Of a stretch of 64,000 nucleotides of DNA, positions 8,526 through 17,675 are shown one piece after another. Source of the stretch: Streptomyces sp. NBC_01216 (lineage in GTDB: Bacteria > Actinomycetota > Actinomycetes > Streptomycetales > Streptomycetaceae); NCBI RefSeq assembly GCF_035994945.1, contig NZ_CP108679.1, positions 81,946-145,945 on the forward strand. Reading direction: 5' to 3'. Every line of letters starts with the position of its first letter. Positions within the stretch are counted from its first letter, which is position 1. Position numbers and translations under genes: made by a program. The notes under the pieces were generated by a model. It saw only the letters and a list, made by a program, of their open reading frames with translations, did no database searches and was not told the DNA's origin.

Positions 8526-9803
8526 TCACGCCGCCCGCCTCTCGTGCCCGACCGCTGCGGGGGCGATGCGCATGCCCTTCGCATACGAACGCAGGCTGGC
8601 GTAGTCGCGGGCCACTCTGGCCGGATCCCGGTCGGCCAGCAGCGCCCAGCCGAGTCGCAGGGACGAAAGCAGGTCGGAGGTGGCCTGGATCCGGTCGCCG
8701 TTGCTGACGTTCAGGTGCAGGCCACGGCAGGTCGGCAAGGCCAGGATCGACTGGTATGCCTCCACGTTCGTGACGACACCGCTGCGTTCGGCGATGAACA
8801 TGGCCACCTTCACGGTCCGGCGCAGGGTGAACCCGTCGGGCTGGTCGCGTTCACCGAGCAGATGGCGGACGAGCCGTCGGACCGCGTTGTCGCCGGTGGC
8901 CAGTTCGGCGGCCGCGGCCATGCCGCTGCCCGCGATGCGTGAGTTGACCTCGATCAGGCGGGGGCCCTCGGCCGTGAGCATCACCTCGGTGTGGGCCGCG
9001 CCGAACCGGAACCCGAGGGCGTCCAACGCTCGCCGTACGTACGCGATGAGGTCCGGGACGTGGGGGGCGTCCATCGGCAGGAACTCCACGTCCTGGTAGA
9101 CCGCGAAGCTGTCCCCGTTGGTCACCTTGGTGTAGCGGCACACATCGGAGACCAGGTGGCGGCCCTCGGCCGTGAAGGTGTTCACCACGTACTCGGTGCC
9201 GGTCAGGCGCCGCTGGAGGACGACTTCCTCGTTGCGCACGCCGGTGGCGTTGGTCCTGCCGAGCAGTTTCCGGACGGCGGGACGCCAGCCCCGGCTGGCG
9301 GGGGCCAGGGTCACGCCGTCGGTGGAGACGCTGGTCGCCGGTTTGATCACGAGGTCGTGCCCGGCGACGTCGCCGCGTTCGACGAAGTCCGTCGCCTGGT
9401 CCGGCTCGTGGACACAGACGGTCGGGGTGACGGGCAGTCCCGCGGCGGCGACCGCCGCCGTCATATGGCCCTTGTGATTGCGGCAGTGAGCGAGCGAGGG
9501 GAGGTTGGCGGTCGCCGGTGTCAATCTCGCCGTGAGGCGATCGGCGAGGGTCACCCCGCTCTCGGAGCCGGGGACGACCGCGGCGACGCCGAGCGGGGCC
9601 AGTTGCCGCACGAGTGAGTCCAGGCCGGTGTCCCCGAGCAGGCACCGGTCGAAGTCGTCGGGGCGAAACGTGGAGGTGAACTGCGTGGCCGGGAACGGGG
9701 CGGAGCGTACGGCGACGGGTGAGAAACCCGCCCTGCGCAGGGCAGGCGCGTAGAGAACCCCGGAGGAGTACGGGTCGACGATGACCACGACGCGGTTCGT
9801 CAT
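8526..9803 (-). CDS. ATP-grasp ligase
   Basis: A 425-residue protein. An N-terminal Rossmann-like part (VVVIVDPYSSGVLYAPALRR) is followed by the ATP-grasp fold: DLVIKPATSVSTDGVTLA (ATP-binding Lys) and GPRLIEVNSRIAGSGM (Mg-binding Glu-x-Asn). Such enzymes join a carboxylate, via acyl phosphate, to an amine. The start ATG overlaps the stop of the adenylation gene (ATGA), so the two are translationally coupled. It is a likely amide-bond former in the pathway. Substrates cannot be read from sequence. Confidence 0.88.
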   Translation of the reverse strand: MTNRVVVIVDPYSSGVLYAPALRRAGFSPVAVRSAPFPATQFTSTFRPDDFDRCLLGDTGLDSLVRQLAPLGVAAVVPGSESGVTLADRLTARLTPATANLPSLAHCRNHKGHMTAAVAAAGLPVTPTVCVHEPDQATDFVERGDVAGHDLVIKPATSVSTDGVTLAPASRGWRPAVRKLLGRTNATGVRNEEVVLQRRLTGTEYVVNTFTAEGRHLVSDVCRYTKVTNGDSFAVYQDVEFLPMDAPHVPDLIAYVRRALDALGFRFGAAHTEVMLTAEGPRLIEVNSRIAGSGMAAAAELATGDNAVRRLVRHLLGERDQPDGFTLRRTVKVAMFIAERSGVVTNVEAYQSILALPTCRGLHLNVSNGDRIQATSDLLSSLRLGWALLADRDPARVARDYASLRSYAKGMRIAPAAVGHERRAA

Positions 9804-11281
9804 GCGCTCGCCCTTTCCGGGAGCGGCGCCGACTCTGCTTCGAGGGCCGCGAGGAGCGCCCGCCGGTCGATCTTGCCGTTCGGTGAGAGGGGCAGACGTG
9901 GCACGGCGACGACCCGGTCCGGCGACTCCGGCCCCAGGACACGCAACAGGGCCCTGCGCAGGTCCGGTACCGACAGCCTCACATCGACCTCGACGCACAG
10001 CACGATCGAGCCACCGGTGGCCGGAGTGGTGTGCACGCAGGCGGCCGAGGCGACACCGGGAAGCCGGTTCGCGGCCTCCTCGATGGCGCCGAGATCGACG
10101 AACACCCCGCGCCGCTTGACCCGGGCGTCGAGGCGGCCCTTGATGATCAGATCGCCGTCCGCGTCCAGCATTCCGAGGTCCTGGCTGCGGAAGACGGTGG
10201 TGCCCGCCGTGCGCGTCAGAGCGGCATGGTCCGCCGGGGATGCCGTGCCTTCCAGATAGCCGAAGGAGCCGTCGGGGGTGTCGATGCCCACCCGGAAGAC
10301 GCCGTCGGCGGCTTCGAGGGGCCGCAGGCGCGCGCCCGGCAACGGCCGGCCGACAGGTTGCAGACCGGGACGCCGATCCCGGGGCACGTGGTACCAGAAC
10401 TTGGCCAGCGTCGTCTCCGACGGCCCGTAGAGGTTACCCACCTCGGTGTGCCGGGCCACGTCTCGCCACGCGTCCACATGGCAGGCGTGCAGCGGTTCAC
10501 CGGCGAACAGCGTCCACCGGAGACGATCCATGTGGACACCGGGAGCGGCGGCCATCCAGCGTGCCGCCAGGCCGGGGACGGCATGCACGACGGTGATGTC
10601 CCGCTCCGCCAGCCAGGGAAGGACCGCACGCGGATCGGCGCGCGTGGTGACGTCCGCCGTGACGAGTTGTGCGCCCGAGCCCAGGCCGACGAACATTTCG
10701 CGGAACACGACCTCGAACGTCGGCGGGCTGATCATGGCCACGCGGTCGGTGGGGCCGACCGAGAGTGTCGAGATCTCCCAGTCGATGAAGCGCAGCACGC
10801 CGCGCTCCTGGGCGACGATGCCCTTGGGCGGGCCTTGTGTTCCTGAGGTGAAGCCCAGATATCCCGCGCCGGCGGGCAGCAGCCTCGGCTCCGACGACAC
10901 CTCGGCGATCTCGGGCATGTCGCGTACGTCCATCAGCAAGGCCGGACGAGCCGCGTCGAGAACCGCGGCACGGCGGCTTGCCGGGGCCTGTGAGTCGATC
11001 AGCGTCGGCACCAGTCCGGCGTCGCGGACGGCGAGGAACGCCGGAGCGAGGAACGTGGGGTCCATCACCCGCAGCGCCACTACGGCCCCCGGGGGAGGCG
11101 CGTACCCGCGCAGCAACTCGGCCCAGGCGTCCGCCCGCTCGATCAGGTCGCGGTAGCCGAGCCGGGTGTGCGGCCCGCTGATCGCGATGTTCCCGCCTCG
11201 CTCGGCCGCGATCTGCCGTATCCGGCTCATCAGGACGGAGCGCGTTGCCGGCCGCTCCACCGCGAGTGTTACGGCGCTCAT
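9800..11281 (-). CDS. Stand-alone adenylation enzyme (amino-acid AMP ligase)
   Basis: A 493-residue ANL-family enzyme. Core motifs: YLGFTSGTQGPPKGIVAQ (A3), NLYGPSETTLAKF (A5), a DGDLIIKGRLDARVKRRG stretch (A7-A8), and PLSPNGKIDRRAL with the catalytic Lys (A10). It should activate an amino acid as the adenylate and load it on the free carrier protein encoded immediately upstream (ATGA overlap). Glutamate mutase in the operon makes 3-methylaspartate a reasonable substrate, as for VinN in vicenistatin biosynthesis. That is inference: no specificity code has been computed. Confidence 0.9.
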   Translation of the reverse strand: MSAVTLAVERPATRSVLMSRIRQIAAERGGNIAISGPHTRLGYRDLIERADAWAELLRGYAPPPGAVVALRVMDPTFLAPAFLAVRDAGLVPTLIDSQAPASRRAAVLDAARPALLMDVRDMPEIAEVSSEPRLLPAGAGYLGFTSGTQGPPKGIVAQERGVLRFIDWEISTLSVGPTDRVAMISPPTFEVVFREMFVGLGSGAQLVTADVTTRADPRAVLPWLAERDITVVHAVPGLAARWMAAAPGVHMDRLRWTLFAGEPLHACHVDAWRDVARHTEVGNLYGPSETTLAKFWYHVPRDRRPGLQPVGRPLPGARLRPLEAADGVFRVGIDTPDGSFGYLEGTASPADHAALTRTAGTTVFRSQDLGMLDADGDLIIKGRLDARVKRRGVFVDLGAIEEAANRLPGVASAACVHTTPATGGSIVLCVEVDVRLSVPDLRRALLRVLGPESPDRVVAVPRLPLSPNGKIDRRALLAALEAESAPLPERASA

Positions 11282-11523
11282 GCGGGGCATCCCGTCGCGT
11301 CGAGCAGCGCGGTGTGGATCTCGCGAAGGTCCTCGGACGCGTAGATGGTGAAGAGATCCACTCCCGTGCCAAAGCGCTCTTCGAGGAGCAGCGACAGGTG
11401 GGCGGCCGTCAGCGAGTCGCCGCCGGCGTCGAAGAAGTTGCTGTCCGCGGTGAGCCCGTGGACTCCGAGGACCTCCGTGACGAGCGTGATGACCTGATCG
11501 AGTTCGGCAACTGTGTGGTTCAT
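11278..11523 (-). CDS. Free-standing peptidyl carrier protein
   Basis: An 81-residue carrier protein. The phosphopantetheine Ser is Ser37 in NFFDAGGDSLTAAHLSLL. The start at 11523 is chosen for a GAGGAG ribosome site 8 bases upstream; a frame six codons longer exists. It lies between the NTF2-like gene and the adenylation gene and overlaps the latter. It is the probable scaffold for the amino acid that the neighbouring enzymes modify or join. Confidence 0.93.
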   Translation of the reverse strand: MNHTVAELDQVITLVTEVLGVHGLTADSNFFDAGGDSLTAAHLSLLLEERFGTGVDLFTIYASEDLREIHTALLDATGCPA

Positions 11524-11545
11524 CGGACTACTCCTCTTCATGAAC

Positions 11546-11926
11546 TCAGGCGTTGGTGCTGGTGTCGCGCCTGGCCAGGTAGCGACGCTGGCGCAGGATT
11601 AACGCGTCGCGCGACAAGATGAAGACATCGGTGAACTCCGTGGTGGCCGCCGAGTGGCCGGTGCGGGCGGTGCCCACCACGACGATGCTGCGCTGGTCCG
11701 CGATGACGAGGTGGATCTGGTGCCGGGTCTGTCCCGGGACCAGTCGGGCCGCTTGCTGCTGGACTTCGGCCCGGCCCCGGCCGTAGAGGAATCCCGGGGC
11801 CTCGATATCCACATCGGTGTCAAGGAGCGAGCCGTATGCGTCGGCGTCGCCGACATCCGCGTAGTGGTACGCGAGCCGGATGTGGTCGGTCCCGAGTGCG
11901 GTGAGGGCCTCGGAGAACGCGTTCAC
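11546..11926 (-). CDS. NTF2/SnoaL-like protein
   Basis: A 126-residue single-domain protein with the cone-shaped NTF2-fold pattern: LAYHYADVGDADAYGSLLD, DIEAPGFLYGRGRAEVQQQA, HQIHLVIADQRSIVVVGTAR. Members act as small cyclases, isomerases, hydroxylases or binding proteins in Streptomyces pathways. It starts at GTG overlapping the stop of the lantibiotic-dehydratase-like gene (GTGA). Its role here is unknown. Confidence 0.8.
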   Translation of the reverse strand: MNAFSEALTALGTDHIRLAYHYADVGDADAYGSLLDTDVDIEAPGFLYGRGRAEVQQQAARLVPGQTRHQIHLVIADQRSIVVVGTARTGHSAATTEFTDVFILSRDALILRQRRYLARRDTSTNA

Positions 11927-14337
11927 TGTCCGCCTCCTGCCCTCGCGCGCAGGTCATGAGCGGCGAACCGGAATTCCGACGTGTATTGCCGACCGTCGCC
12001 ACCAGCGAGCCAGAGCTCGTCCGGGCCGGGGGTCATCTCGACGAACGTGAGCGTGGCCGTCTCACCCCCGGTGCCGTCCCGGGCGGTACGGCGCACGCAG
12101 GAGGCGAGCATGTCGACGAAGACAGGCGCGGCGAAATCGACGTAGAACGGTTTGGTCTCCACAGGAGACTTGACGAAGACGTACCGAGGCAGGCCGAGCT
12201 TCGCGGCCCACCGACGGGCCGCGATGAACCGCTGCCCTGCGTCCGGCAGCCGGGCGAAGTCCAGGTCGCCCACGGGAACACGCCAGCCCTCGCGGGCGAG
12301 GACAACCTCGTCCACCGAGATCCGCGGGCGGTGGCGCCGGATCGGGAAGAGGCTGAAGTGCCGCAGCATCAGGGCTTTCAGCGTCTCGCCGAACAGATCG
12401 AACACATCGAACTGCCCGGTGTGACCTGGGATCGACACGACGAGTCGGCAGTCGCTTTCACGGACGACCGCGTCCGCGGCCAGGATCGTGCCTTCCGCTT
12501 GCGGGAGCGGCGTCTGCGGCATGATGGCGAGCCGGTGGTCCTCGGCGCGGAAGAGAGCCGGGTGGGATCGCACGGTGAAGTGCGGGCGGCTCTCCGTCGG
12601 CAGCACCGGCATGAGCCGCGGCCCGGGGAAGCTGGCGTCGAGGCCGGCGCGCAGGACACCGGGATCGAGATGGCTCGGGACGATGGAGATGTAGTCGAGG
12701 GAGTTCATCGCCGCGTGGACCTCCCCGAGCACGATGCTGTAGTGCCCCTGGCGGACGTCCTCGTCGCTTCCCGCGGCTACCATCACGTCCGGGCAGGACA
12801 GCCTGGCCTGGGTCCATCCGGGTTCGGGGGCGTCGAACTGTTCCTTGAGCGCCGGTTCCAGCTCCGCCGTGGTGTAGGCGGCCTGGTGTACGTCCGGGTC
12901 GTGGTCGAGGACGGTGTGCCAGCGCCGGTGGAACTCGGCGACGGCTTCGCGGACCACGGCGTCCATCCGGCCACCCAGCAGGGGCATGCACTCGACCCAG
13001 AAGGTGGCCGCGTCGACGCCGTGGGCGGACGTGCTGCGCCCCTGGGCCGATCGGTACGCGGCGCGGACGTCCGGTTCGAGCTGTTCACGGATTCGCCACG
13101 TCAGCCAGCGGATGCTGTCCAGCACGCCGGTGATCGGGCGCATCGAGTCAGTGAACCGGGCCCCCACCCGCACAGTGAGGTCGCGACGGCACTCAAGATA
13201 GGCGAGTGTCCGGCCGCCGTATGCCTGGCCCGCGCGGCGGGTGCCGTCGGCTCCGGTGAGCCGCTGGAACGTCTGCTCCAGCCGGTCCATCTCGTGCCTC
13301 GCCTCAGTGGGCTTGGCCCAGACGGCCTGCAACCGCCGCCGTCCGTCGATCAACTTGGTGACCTGGCCGACCGTCGTGGCGCGTACGTCCTCGTCGTCAA
13401 TTTCGCCGAGCAGGGCGAGCAGGTCTTCCTCGGCCGCCAGCGAGGTCGGGAGCTCGAGCCGCCAGATCAGCCACCGCTTGCGCCGGAGCCGGTCGAACAC
13501 AGCGAAGGCATCCGCCTCGTTGGTCAGCGGAAGATCCGCCCGTCCGATCAGCAACTGGGCGAGCTGGCGGGCGGTCATCGCGCCGTTGGCCGTGGCCAGC
13601 ACGGCGGCAGAGCACGCGTCCACCGGTTCGCTCGTGCCGTCGGCGAGGCCGACGCGGTCGCCGTCGAGCCCTACCAAGGGGCTGCGTCGCGGGCGCAGCC
13701 AGGGCCGCAGGTCGAACTTCCCGGCCAGGCTGCGGGCGAGCGTGTCGACTGCCCAGCGCTCCAGGTGGACCGTGCCCTCGGCGACCATGTCCGGGCCCGG
13801 CTCGGCGTGCAGGACCTCGTCGTCGCCGCCGACCGACGCCCAGGCCGCCGGCCCGAAGAACCCGATGGTCTCGTTCTTCAGGCAGTACCGCTGCCAGTAC
13901 GTCGCGATGGTCTGCTCCCGCGTGCGGCGCTTGCTGTTCGCCGGTTTGCCCGCGGCCCGCTGACGCAGGAACGGCTCGACCGCGGTGTCGAGGAAGCGCG
14001 GGTTCTGCCAGCCGACCGCAGACTGGAAGCGGTCGGACGCGGCCACCGTGGCGAGTTCGCCGCTGGTCCGTTCGGCGCTCTCGTCCCACACGCGGAGGAA
14101 CTCGGCGCCGGGGGCGCCGGTCTCAGGGGCCGCGTCGGCGAGAGCCGCGAGCTGTACGTCGGCGAGTCGCTGGACCGCTTCCGCGGGGAAACCCGCCCCG
14201 CGGACCATGGCCGTGGGCCACAGCGTCCATTCGCTTTCGCCGATGCGTACCAGCCGGGGCGTGTGTTCGGTGGAGTAGTCGTGCATGGCGTCCTGCTGGA
14301 TGGGGTGGGACCTGTGGATCGGGATGCTGGTGGTCAT
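11923..14337 (-). CDS. Lantibiotic-dehydratase-like protein (LanB N-terminal type)
   Basis: An 804-residue protein. It has the LanB N-terminal landmark YWQRYCLKNETIGFFGPAAW (about residues 147-166) and later blocks such as AYLECRRDLTVRVG and FVKSPVETKPFYVDFAAP. LanB enzymes use glutamyl-tRNA to activate Ser/Thr, and related PEARL enzymes add amino acids from aminoacyl-tRNA to a peptide C-terminus. The start at 14337 has GGAGG upstream and overlaps the glutamate mutase stop. No lanthionine cyclase and no obvious precursor peptide is encoded alongside, so a tRNA-dependent amino-acid transfer in a carrier-protein pathway is more likely than lanthipeptide formation. Not proven. Confidence 0.85.
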   Translation of the reverse strand: MTTSIPIHRSHPIQQDAMHDYSTEHTPRLVRIGESEWTLWPTAMVRGAGFPAEAVQRLADVQLAALADAAPETGAPGAEFLRVWDESAERTSGELATVAASDRFQSAVGWQNPRFLDTAVEPFLRQRAAGKPANSKRRTREQTIATYWQRYCLKNETIGFFGPAAWASVGGDDEVLHAEPGPDMVAEGTVHLERWAVDTLARSLAGKFDLRPWLRPRRSPLVGLDGDRVGLADGTSEPVDACSAAVLATANGAMTARQLAQLLIGRADLPLTNEADAFAVFDRLRRKRWLIWRLELPTSLAAEEDLLALLGEIDDEDVRATTVGQVTKLIDGRRRLQAVWAKPTEARHEMDRLEQTFQRLTGADGTRRAGQAYGGRTLAYLECRRDLTVRVGARFTDSMRPITGVLDSIRWLTWRIREQLEPDVRAAYRSAQGRSTSAHGVDAATFWVECMPLLGGRMDAVVREAVAEFHRRWHTVLDHDPDVHQAAYTTAELEPALKEQFDAPEPGWTQARLSCPDVMVAAGSDEDVRQGHYSIVLGEVHAAMNSLDYISIVPSHLDPGVLRAGLDASFPGPRLMPVLPTESRPHFTVRSHPALFRAEDHRLAIMPQTPLPQAEGTILAADAVVRESDCRLVVSIPGHTGQFDVFDLFGETLKALMLRHFSLFPIRRHRPRISVDEVVLAREGWRVPVGDLDFARLPDAGQRFIAARRWAAKLGLPRYVFVKSPVETKPFYVDFAAPVFVDMLASCVRRTARDGTGGETATLTFVEMTPGPDELWLAGGDGRQYTSEFRFAAHDLRARAGGGQ

Positions 14338-15638
14338 CGGATTCCTCCGGTGCTGAGAACCGCTTGGTGCCGCGGCCCGGGACGGGGTTCCAGTGAGTCG
14401 AAGCGGCCGGCCACATGGGCCAGATCGGCCAACAGCGTGGTCGAGGTCGGGGCCGCCGGTCCGTGGCCGGCGTGCAGCGGCATTGAGCCGACGGAGAGCC
14501 AACGCAGCCGGCCGGTCCGGTCGATGTGCGAGATGGCCCGTCCGGGGTTGTCCGGATGCAGGCAGAACGGCACGTCGAGGTAGCCGCGGCGCAGCGCGCC
14601 GGTCAGTGCGTCGCCGACGTCCGGGGACAGTTCGAGCGTTGCTTCGATCAAGGTCCGTGCGTCGTCCACGACCCTGGTGGCGCGGTCGTCGTTCTCCCGT
14701 ACGGGGCGGTCCGCCGGCGCTGTGAGATCGGCCGCGGCGTCGAGCAGAGCGGTGGAGTTCTCGGCTGTTGTGGGTATGCGGTGTGCCTCGGCGGCGGTCT
14801 TGACGATCAGCCGGTCGGCATGCCCTTCGACGGCCAACCGGGCGGCTTGCCTCCTGAGCCGCCGTGCGCCGTGCGGGGTGGTGGGAAACATTCCCATGTA
14901 CGTGTAGAGCACGATGTGCCAGTCGATGCCGGTGAGGTAATCACCGGCCAGTGTCCGCAGCGCCGTAAGTGCCTGGCGGTCCTGGGCGTGGTGGGTCTGC
15001 TGGGTGTAGCTCAGGGAGACACTGCGCAGCCCGTGCTGCCGGAAGAAGAGGCCTTCCAGGATGCTGACCGCGATCAGCAGTTCCGGTGGGCACAGTTGGC
15101 CCATGAGGCAGCCGCCGAAGGTCTCCAGATGCGGCTCGGTGTCCGGGTGGCGCTGGGAGGCAAGGAGATCGCAGGTACGCCGCCAGTTCTCGACGGACTC
15201 GGCCACGGGGAGCCGGCCGTAGGGCAGGCAGTACGACAGCGGGCCGCCCTCGGTCGCGTACAGCCCGGCGTTCGTCATCGACCGGACGATGTCCAGCGGA
15301 TCGGGGCAGCCGTGCCGCACTTGGATCTGGAAGTCGTCGTCGGTCAGACCCCGGGTGACTGCCCTGGTGGTCCGGTTTCCGGCGGTGACGATGGGATAAC
15401 CGTTGAGGGTTTCCCCAGCGGCGAGGGCTTCACGCAAGGCGGCGTAGTCCCGCAACCGGGTGTAGCTGTCCACGGTGATCGTCCCGGCGGTGGCTGCCGG
15501 CAGAGCTGCCACGGTTGCCAGCCCCGATCGCATGGCGGCCGGGTCGCTGAACCCCATCCGGGGCTGCACCACGATCTCGCCGCGGGCGCGCGCCCGTCGT
15601 ACGAGGCCGCCGAAGTCCTGCCGGATGCCGGCCCTCAT
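14334..15638 (-). CDS. Glutamate (methylaspartate) mutase, epsilon subunit
   Basis: A 434-residue catalytic subunit of the coenzyme-B12-dependent mutase interconverting L-glutamate and (2S,3S)-3-methylaspartate. Typical blocks: VVQPRMGFSD near the N-terminus, SYTRLRDYAALREALA, LNGYPIVTAG, and HGCPDPLDIVRSMTNAGLYA followed by EGGPLSYCLPYGR. The ATG overlaps the stop of the sigma subunit gene, as expected for a two-subunit enzyme. Homologous pairs serve friulimicin, vicenistatin, streptolydigin and nikkomycin pathways (established knowledge). Confidence 0.93.
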   Translation of the reverse strand: MRAGIRQDFGGLVRRARARGEIVVQPRMGFSDPAAMRSGLATVAALPAATAGTITVDSYTRLRDYAALREALAAGETLNGYPIVTAGNRTTRAVTRGLTDDDFQIQVRHGCPDPLDIVRSMTNAGLYATEGGPLSYCLPYGRLPVAESVENWRRTCDLLASQRHPDTEPHLETFGGCLMGQLCPPELLIAVSILEGLFFRQHGLRSVSLSYTQQTHHAQDRQALTALRTLAGDYLTGIDWHIVLYTYMGMFPTTPHGARRLRRQAARLAVEGHADRLIVKTAAEAHRIPTTAENSTALLDAAADLTAPADRPVRENDDRATRVVDDARTLIEATLELSPDVGDALTGALRRGYLDVPFCLHPDNPGRAISHIDRTGRLRWLSVGSMPLHAGHGPAAPTSTTLLADLAHVAGRFDSLEPRPGPRHQAVLSTGGIR

Positions 15639-16084
15639 CGCACGCCGCCCGGGATCAGCGCTGCATCCCGCACATCGCGCGCGAAGGTCTGGAAGTTCAC
15701 GACGGCGGACGCGCCTTCGAACACCGCGTCGAAGCCGGCCTCGGTCAGCCGCCGTCGACGCGCGGGCACGCCGTTGTCCCCGTCGGTGCCCAGTTTGCCG
15801 CCGATCACGGCCGGGAGCGCGGCCAGGGCGGGAGCGGCACGCAGGCTCCTGATCACCCGTGCCCCGTCGATCGCACCGTGTCCATTGACGGAGCTGAGCA
15901 CCAGCAGGTCGGGGCGCCGGTCGTGGCAGGTCCCGATCAGGAGCTCGTCGGGGACGCAGGCGCCAAGATTGTGAACGTGGTAGCCGGTCTCGGTGAGCAG
16001 CAGCTCAAGGAAAATCAGATTCCAGGTGTGCGAGTCGGAGGAGACCGTACTCAGGACGGCCGTGGGTGAGGCTGCGCAGGGCAT
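15635..16084 (-). CDS. Glutamate (methylaspartate) mutase, sigma (B12-binding) subunit
   Basis: A 149-residue cobalamin-binding protein. The B12 motif normally DxHxxG reads D17-S-H19-T-W-N22, so the Asp and the cobalt-ligating His are present but the Gly is Asn. The second motif LVLSSVNGHGAIDG matches the family SxxxG region. Length fits GlmS/MutS. It forms the active mutase with the overlapping epsilon subunit gene. Confidence 0.9.
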   Translation of the reverse strand: MPCAASPTAVLSTVSSDSHTWNLIFLELLLTETGYHVHNLGACVPDELLIGTCHDRRPDLLVLSSVNGHGAIDGARVIRSLRAAPALAALPAVIGGKLGTDGDNGVPARRRRLTEAGFDAVFEGASAVVNFQTFARDVRDAALIPGGVR

Positions 16085-16120
16085 CGTTCGCTCCGTACGA
16101 AGTGGCGGGGCTGGCGCCGG

Positions 16121-16909
16121 TCACGACGCGTAGTCGAGGGTTCCGTGGCGGCGGCCGCGCCGGACGACTGTGGTGAAGATGAGCAGGCAGACGGTCAGCC
16201 AGCCGGCGCCCACCAGCGCTTCCAGCAGCGCCGGCAGCAGGGCGGCCCGCAGTTCACCGGCCACGGCGTGGCGGACGGCCACCAGCCCGTGCGTCAGCGG
16301 GAGCACGGACGATACCCAGCGGACCGGTTCCGGGTAGAAGTCCAGTGGGACGTTCACTCCGCACAGGGTCATCAGGGCGACCAGGCCGACGTTGGTGACG
16401 ATCGTCTCGATCGAGCGGAAGCCCAGCAGCAGGCTGCCGGCTAGGGTGCCGAAGCAGAACGTCGAAGTGGCGACGACGGCGATCAGCGCGATCACTGCGG
16501 CCACCCGGGGCCATGGCAGCGGCATGCCGAAGAGGTAAGCGGTCACCAGCAGGGCGCCGGAGGCGGACAGGGTGGCGTCGACGATGAGATAGGAGCCGCG
16601 GGCGGCGAGCACCACCGCGGGATGGGTGGGACTGGCGGCCAGCAGCGGCAGGGTGCCGGCGCTGCGTTCGCAGTTCACCATGTTGACGGCCCACATCCCA
16701 ACCATCGCGGCCAGCATCACGGCGTTGCCGACCAGCAGGAACTGTGTCTGGCCGGGGGCGCCGAGCATGCGGCCGACCAGGGCGAAGAAGCTGACTTGGG
16801 CGATGACCCGGACGAACCAGTTGGTCAGCCAGGTCTTCCACGTGAAGATCGCCGTGTAGTCGCGGGCACCGAGCCAGAACGCGCGGCGTATGACGTGCAG
16901 GAGGTTCAT
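16121..16909 (-). CDS. ABC-2 type exporter permease (second)
   Basis: A 262-residue membrane protein with about six hydrophobic helices (for example VIAQVSFFALVGRML, VIALIAVVATSTFCFGTLAG, LTVCLLIFTTVV). ABC-2 features include NCERSAGTLPLLAASPTHP and the C-terminal VLPLTHGLVAVRHAVAGE. The start at 16909 overlaps the stop of the first permease gene (ATGA). With the adjacent permease and ATPase it forms a heteromeric exporter, probably for the cluster product or for self-protection. Confidence 0.9.
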   Translation of the reverse strand: MNLLHVIRRAFWLGARDYTAIFTWKTWLTNWFVRVIAQVSFFALVGRMLGAPGQTQFLLVGNAVMLAAMVGMWAVNMVNCERSAGTLPLLAASPTHPAVVLAARGSYLIVDATLSASGALLVTAYLFGMPLPWPRVAAVIALIAVVATSTFCFGTLAGSLLLGFRSIETIVTNVGLVALMTLCGVNVPLDFYPEPVRWVSSVLPLTHGLVAVRHAVAGELRAALLPALLEALVGAGWLTVCLLIFTTVVRRGRRHGTLDYAS

Positions 16910-17673
16910 CGCAGCCCCAGCTCTCCGGTGCTGCGTACCTGGCCGAGGATGCGCCGCAGCAGGGTGTGGCCGGCGGCCAGCGCGACCGCCCCCAGAAGTG
17001 CGATCATGACCATGCCGCGTATCGGGTGTGGCACCGGAGCGGTGGCGATGCCGGCCCGTAGCAGATCGGCGGACCAGGATAGGAAGACGGCCTTGGACAG
17101 CGGCTGGAGCCAGCCGGGCAGCAGTGCGACGGGCACCAGGATCCCGCCGAGCACGTAGAACGGGAAACTGATCGAGTTCGATAGGGTGACGGCGTTGCGG
17201 GCGAGCACGAACGCCGCCGCCATCAGCAGCGCGGTCGCGGCCATGGCCAGCAGCGTCAGGGCGAAGGAGCCGAGGAAGACGCCCCAGTGGCGCACCGTGA
17301 CGTCGCTGCCCAGCACGTAACGGGCGAACAGCCAGGTCTCGGCGAACGCGGCGAACCCGGGGAGCGTGGTCGCTCCGATCCGGCCGAAGACCACCGCCGC
17401 GAAGTCGGCCGGAGCCGCCACGACGTATTCGAGGGTGCCCTCCCAGCGGTCGGTCTGGATGATCCAGCCGCCGCTGAACAGTGCGAACCACCACAGCGAC
17501 ATGTAGAAGGGTGCGAGCGAGGCGGCACCCGCCAGATCGGTCCGCCCGTTGTAGCTCATGATCATCGTGAAGATCCCGCTGTACAGCGGGGCGGTCAGTA
17601 GCGGCACGAGCAGGTCGGGATAGTGGCGGTAGAAGCGGAGTTGGAGAAGGAATCCGGCCCGGACGGCGCCCAC
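16906..17673 (-). CDS. ABC-2 type exporter permease (first)
   Basis: A 255-residue inner-membrane protein with about six transmembrane segments and the ABC-2 pattern QTDRWEGTLEYVVAAPADFA, followed by FPFYVLGGILVPVALLPGWL. It starts at GTG two bases after the ATPase gene stop. It pairs with the second permease and the ATPase encoded upstream. Confidence 0.9.
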   Translation of the reverse strand: MGAVRAGFLLQLRFYRHYPDLLVPLLTAPLYSGIFTMIMSYNGRTDLAGAASLAPFYMSLWWFALFSGGWIIQTDRWEGTLEYVVAAPADFAAVVFGRIGATTLPGFAAFAETWLFARYVLGSDVTVRHWGVFLGSFALTLLAMAATALLMAAAFVLARNAVTLSNSISFPFYVLGGILVPVALLPGWLQPLSKAVFLSWSADLLRAGIATAPVPHPIRGMVMIALLGAVALAAGHTLLRRILGQVRSTGELGLR

Positions 17674-17675
17674 GG

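Noticed and set aside
11956..14583. Very long plus-strand ORF (875 codons) opposite the LanB-like gene
   Set aside because: It is the antisense shadow of a high-GC gene. Composition is Arg/Gly/Val-rich without domains, and the minus-strand frame has clear family motifs.
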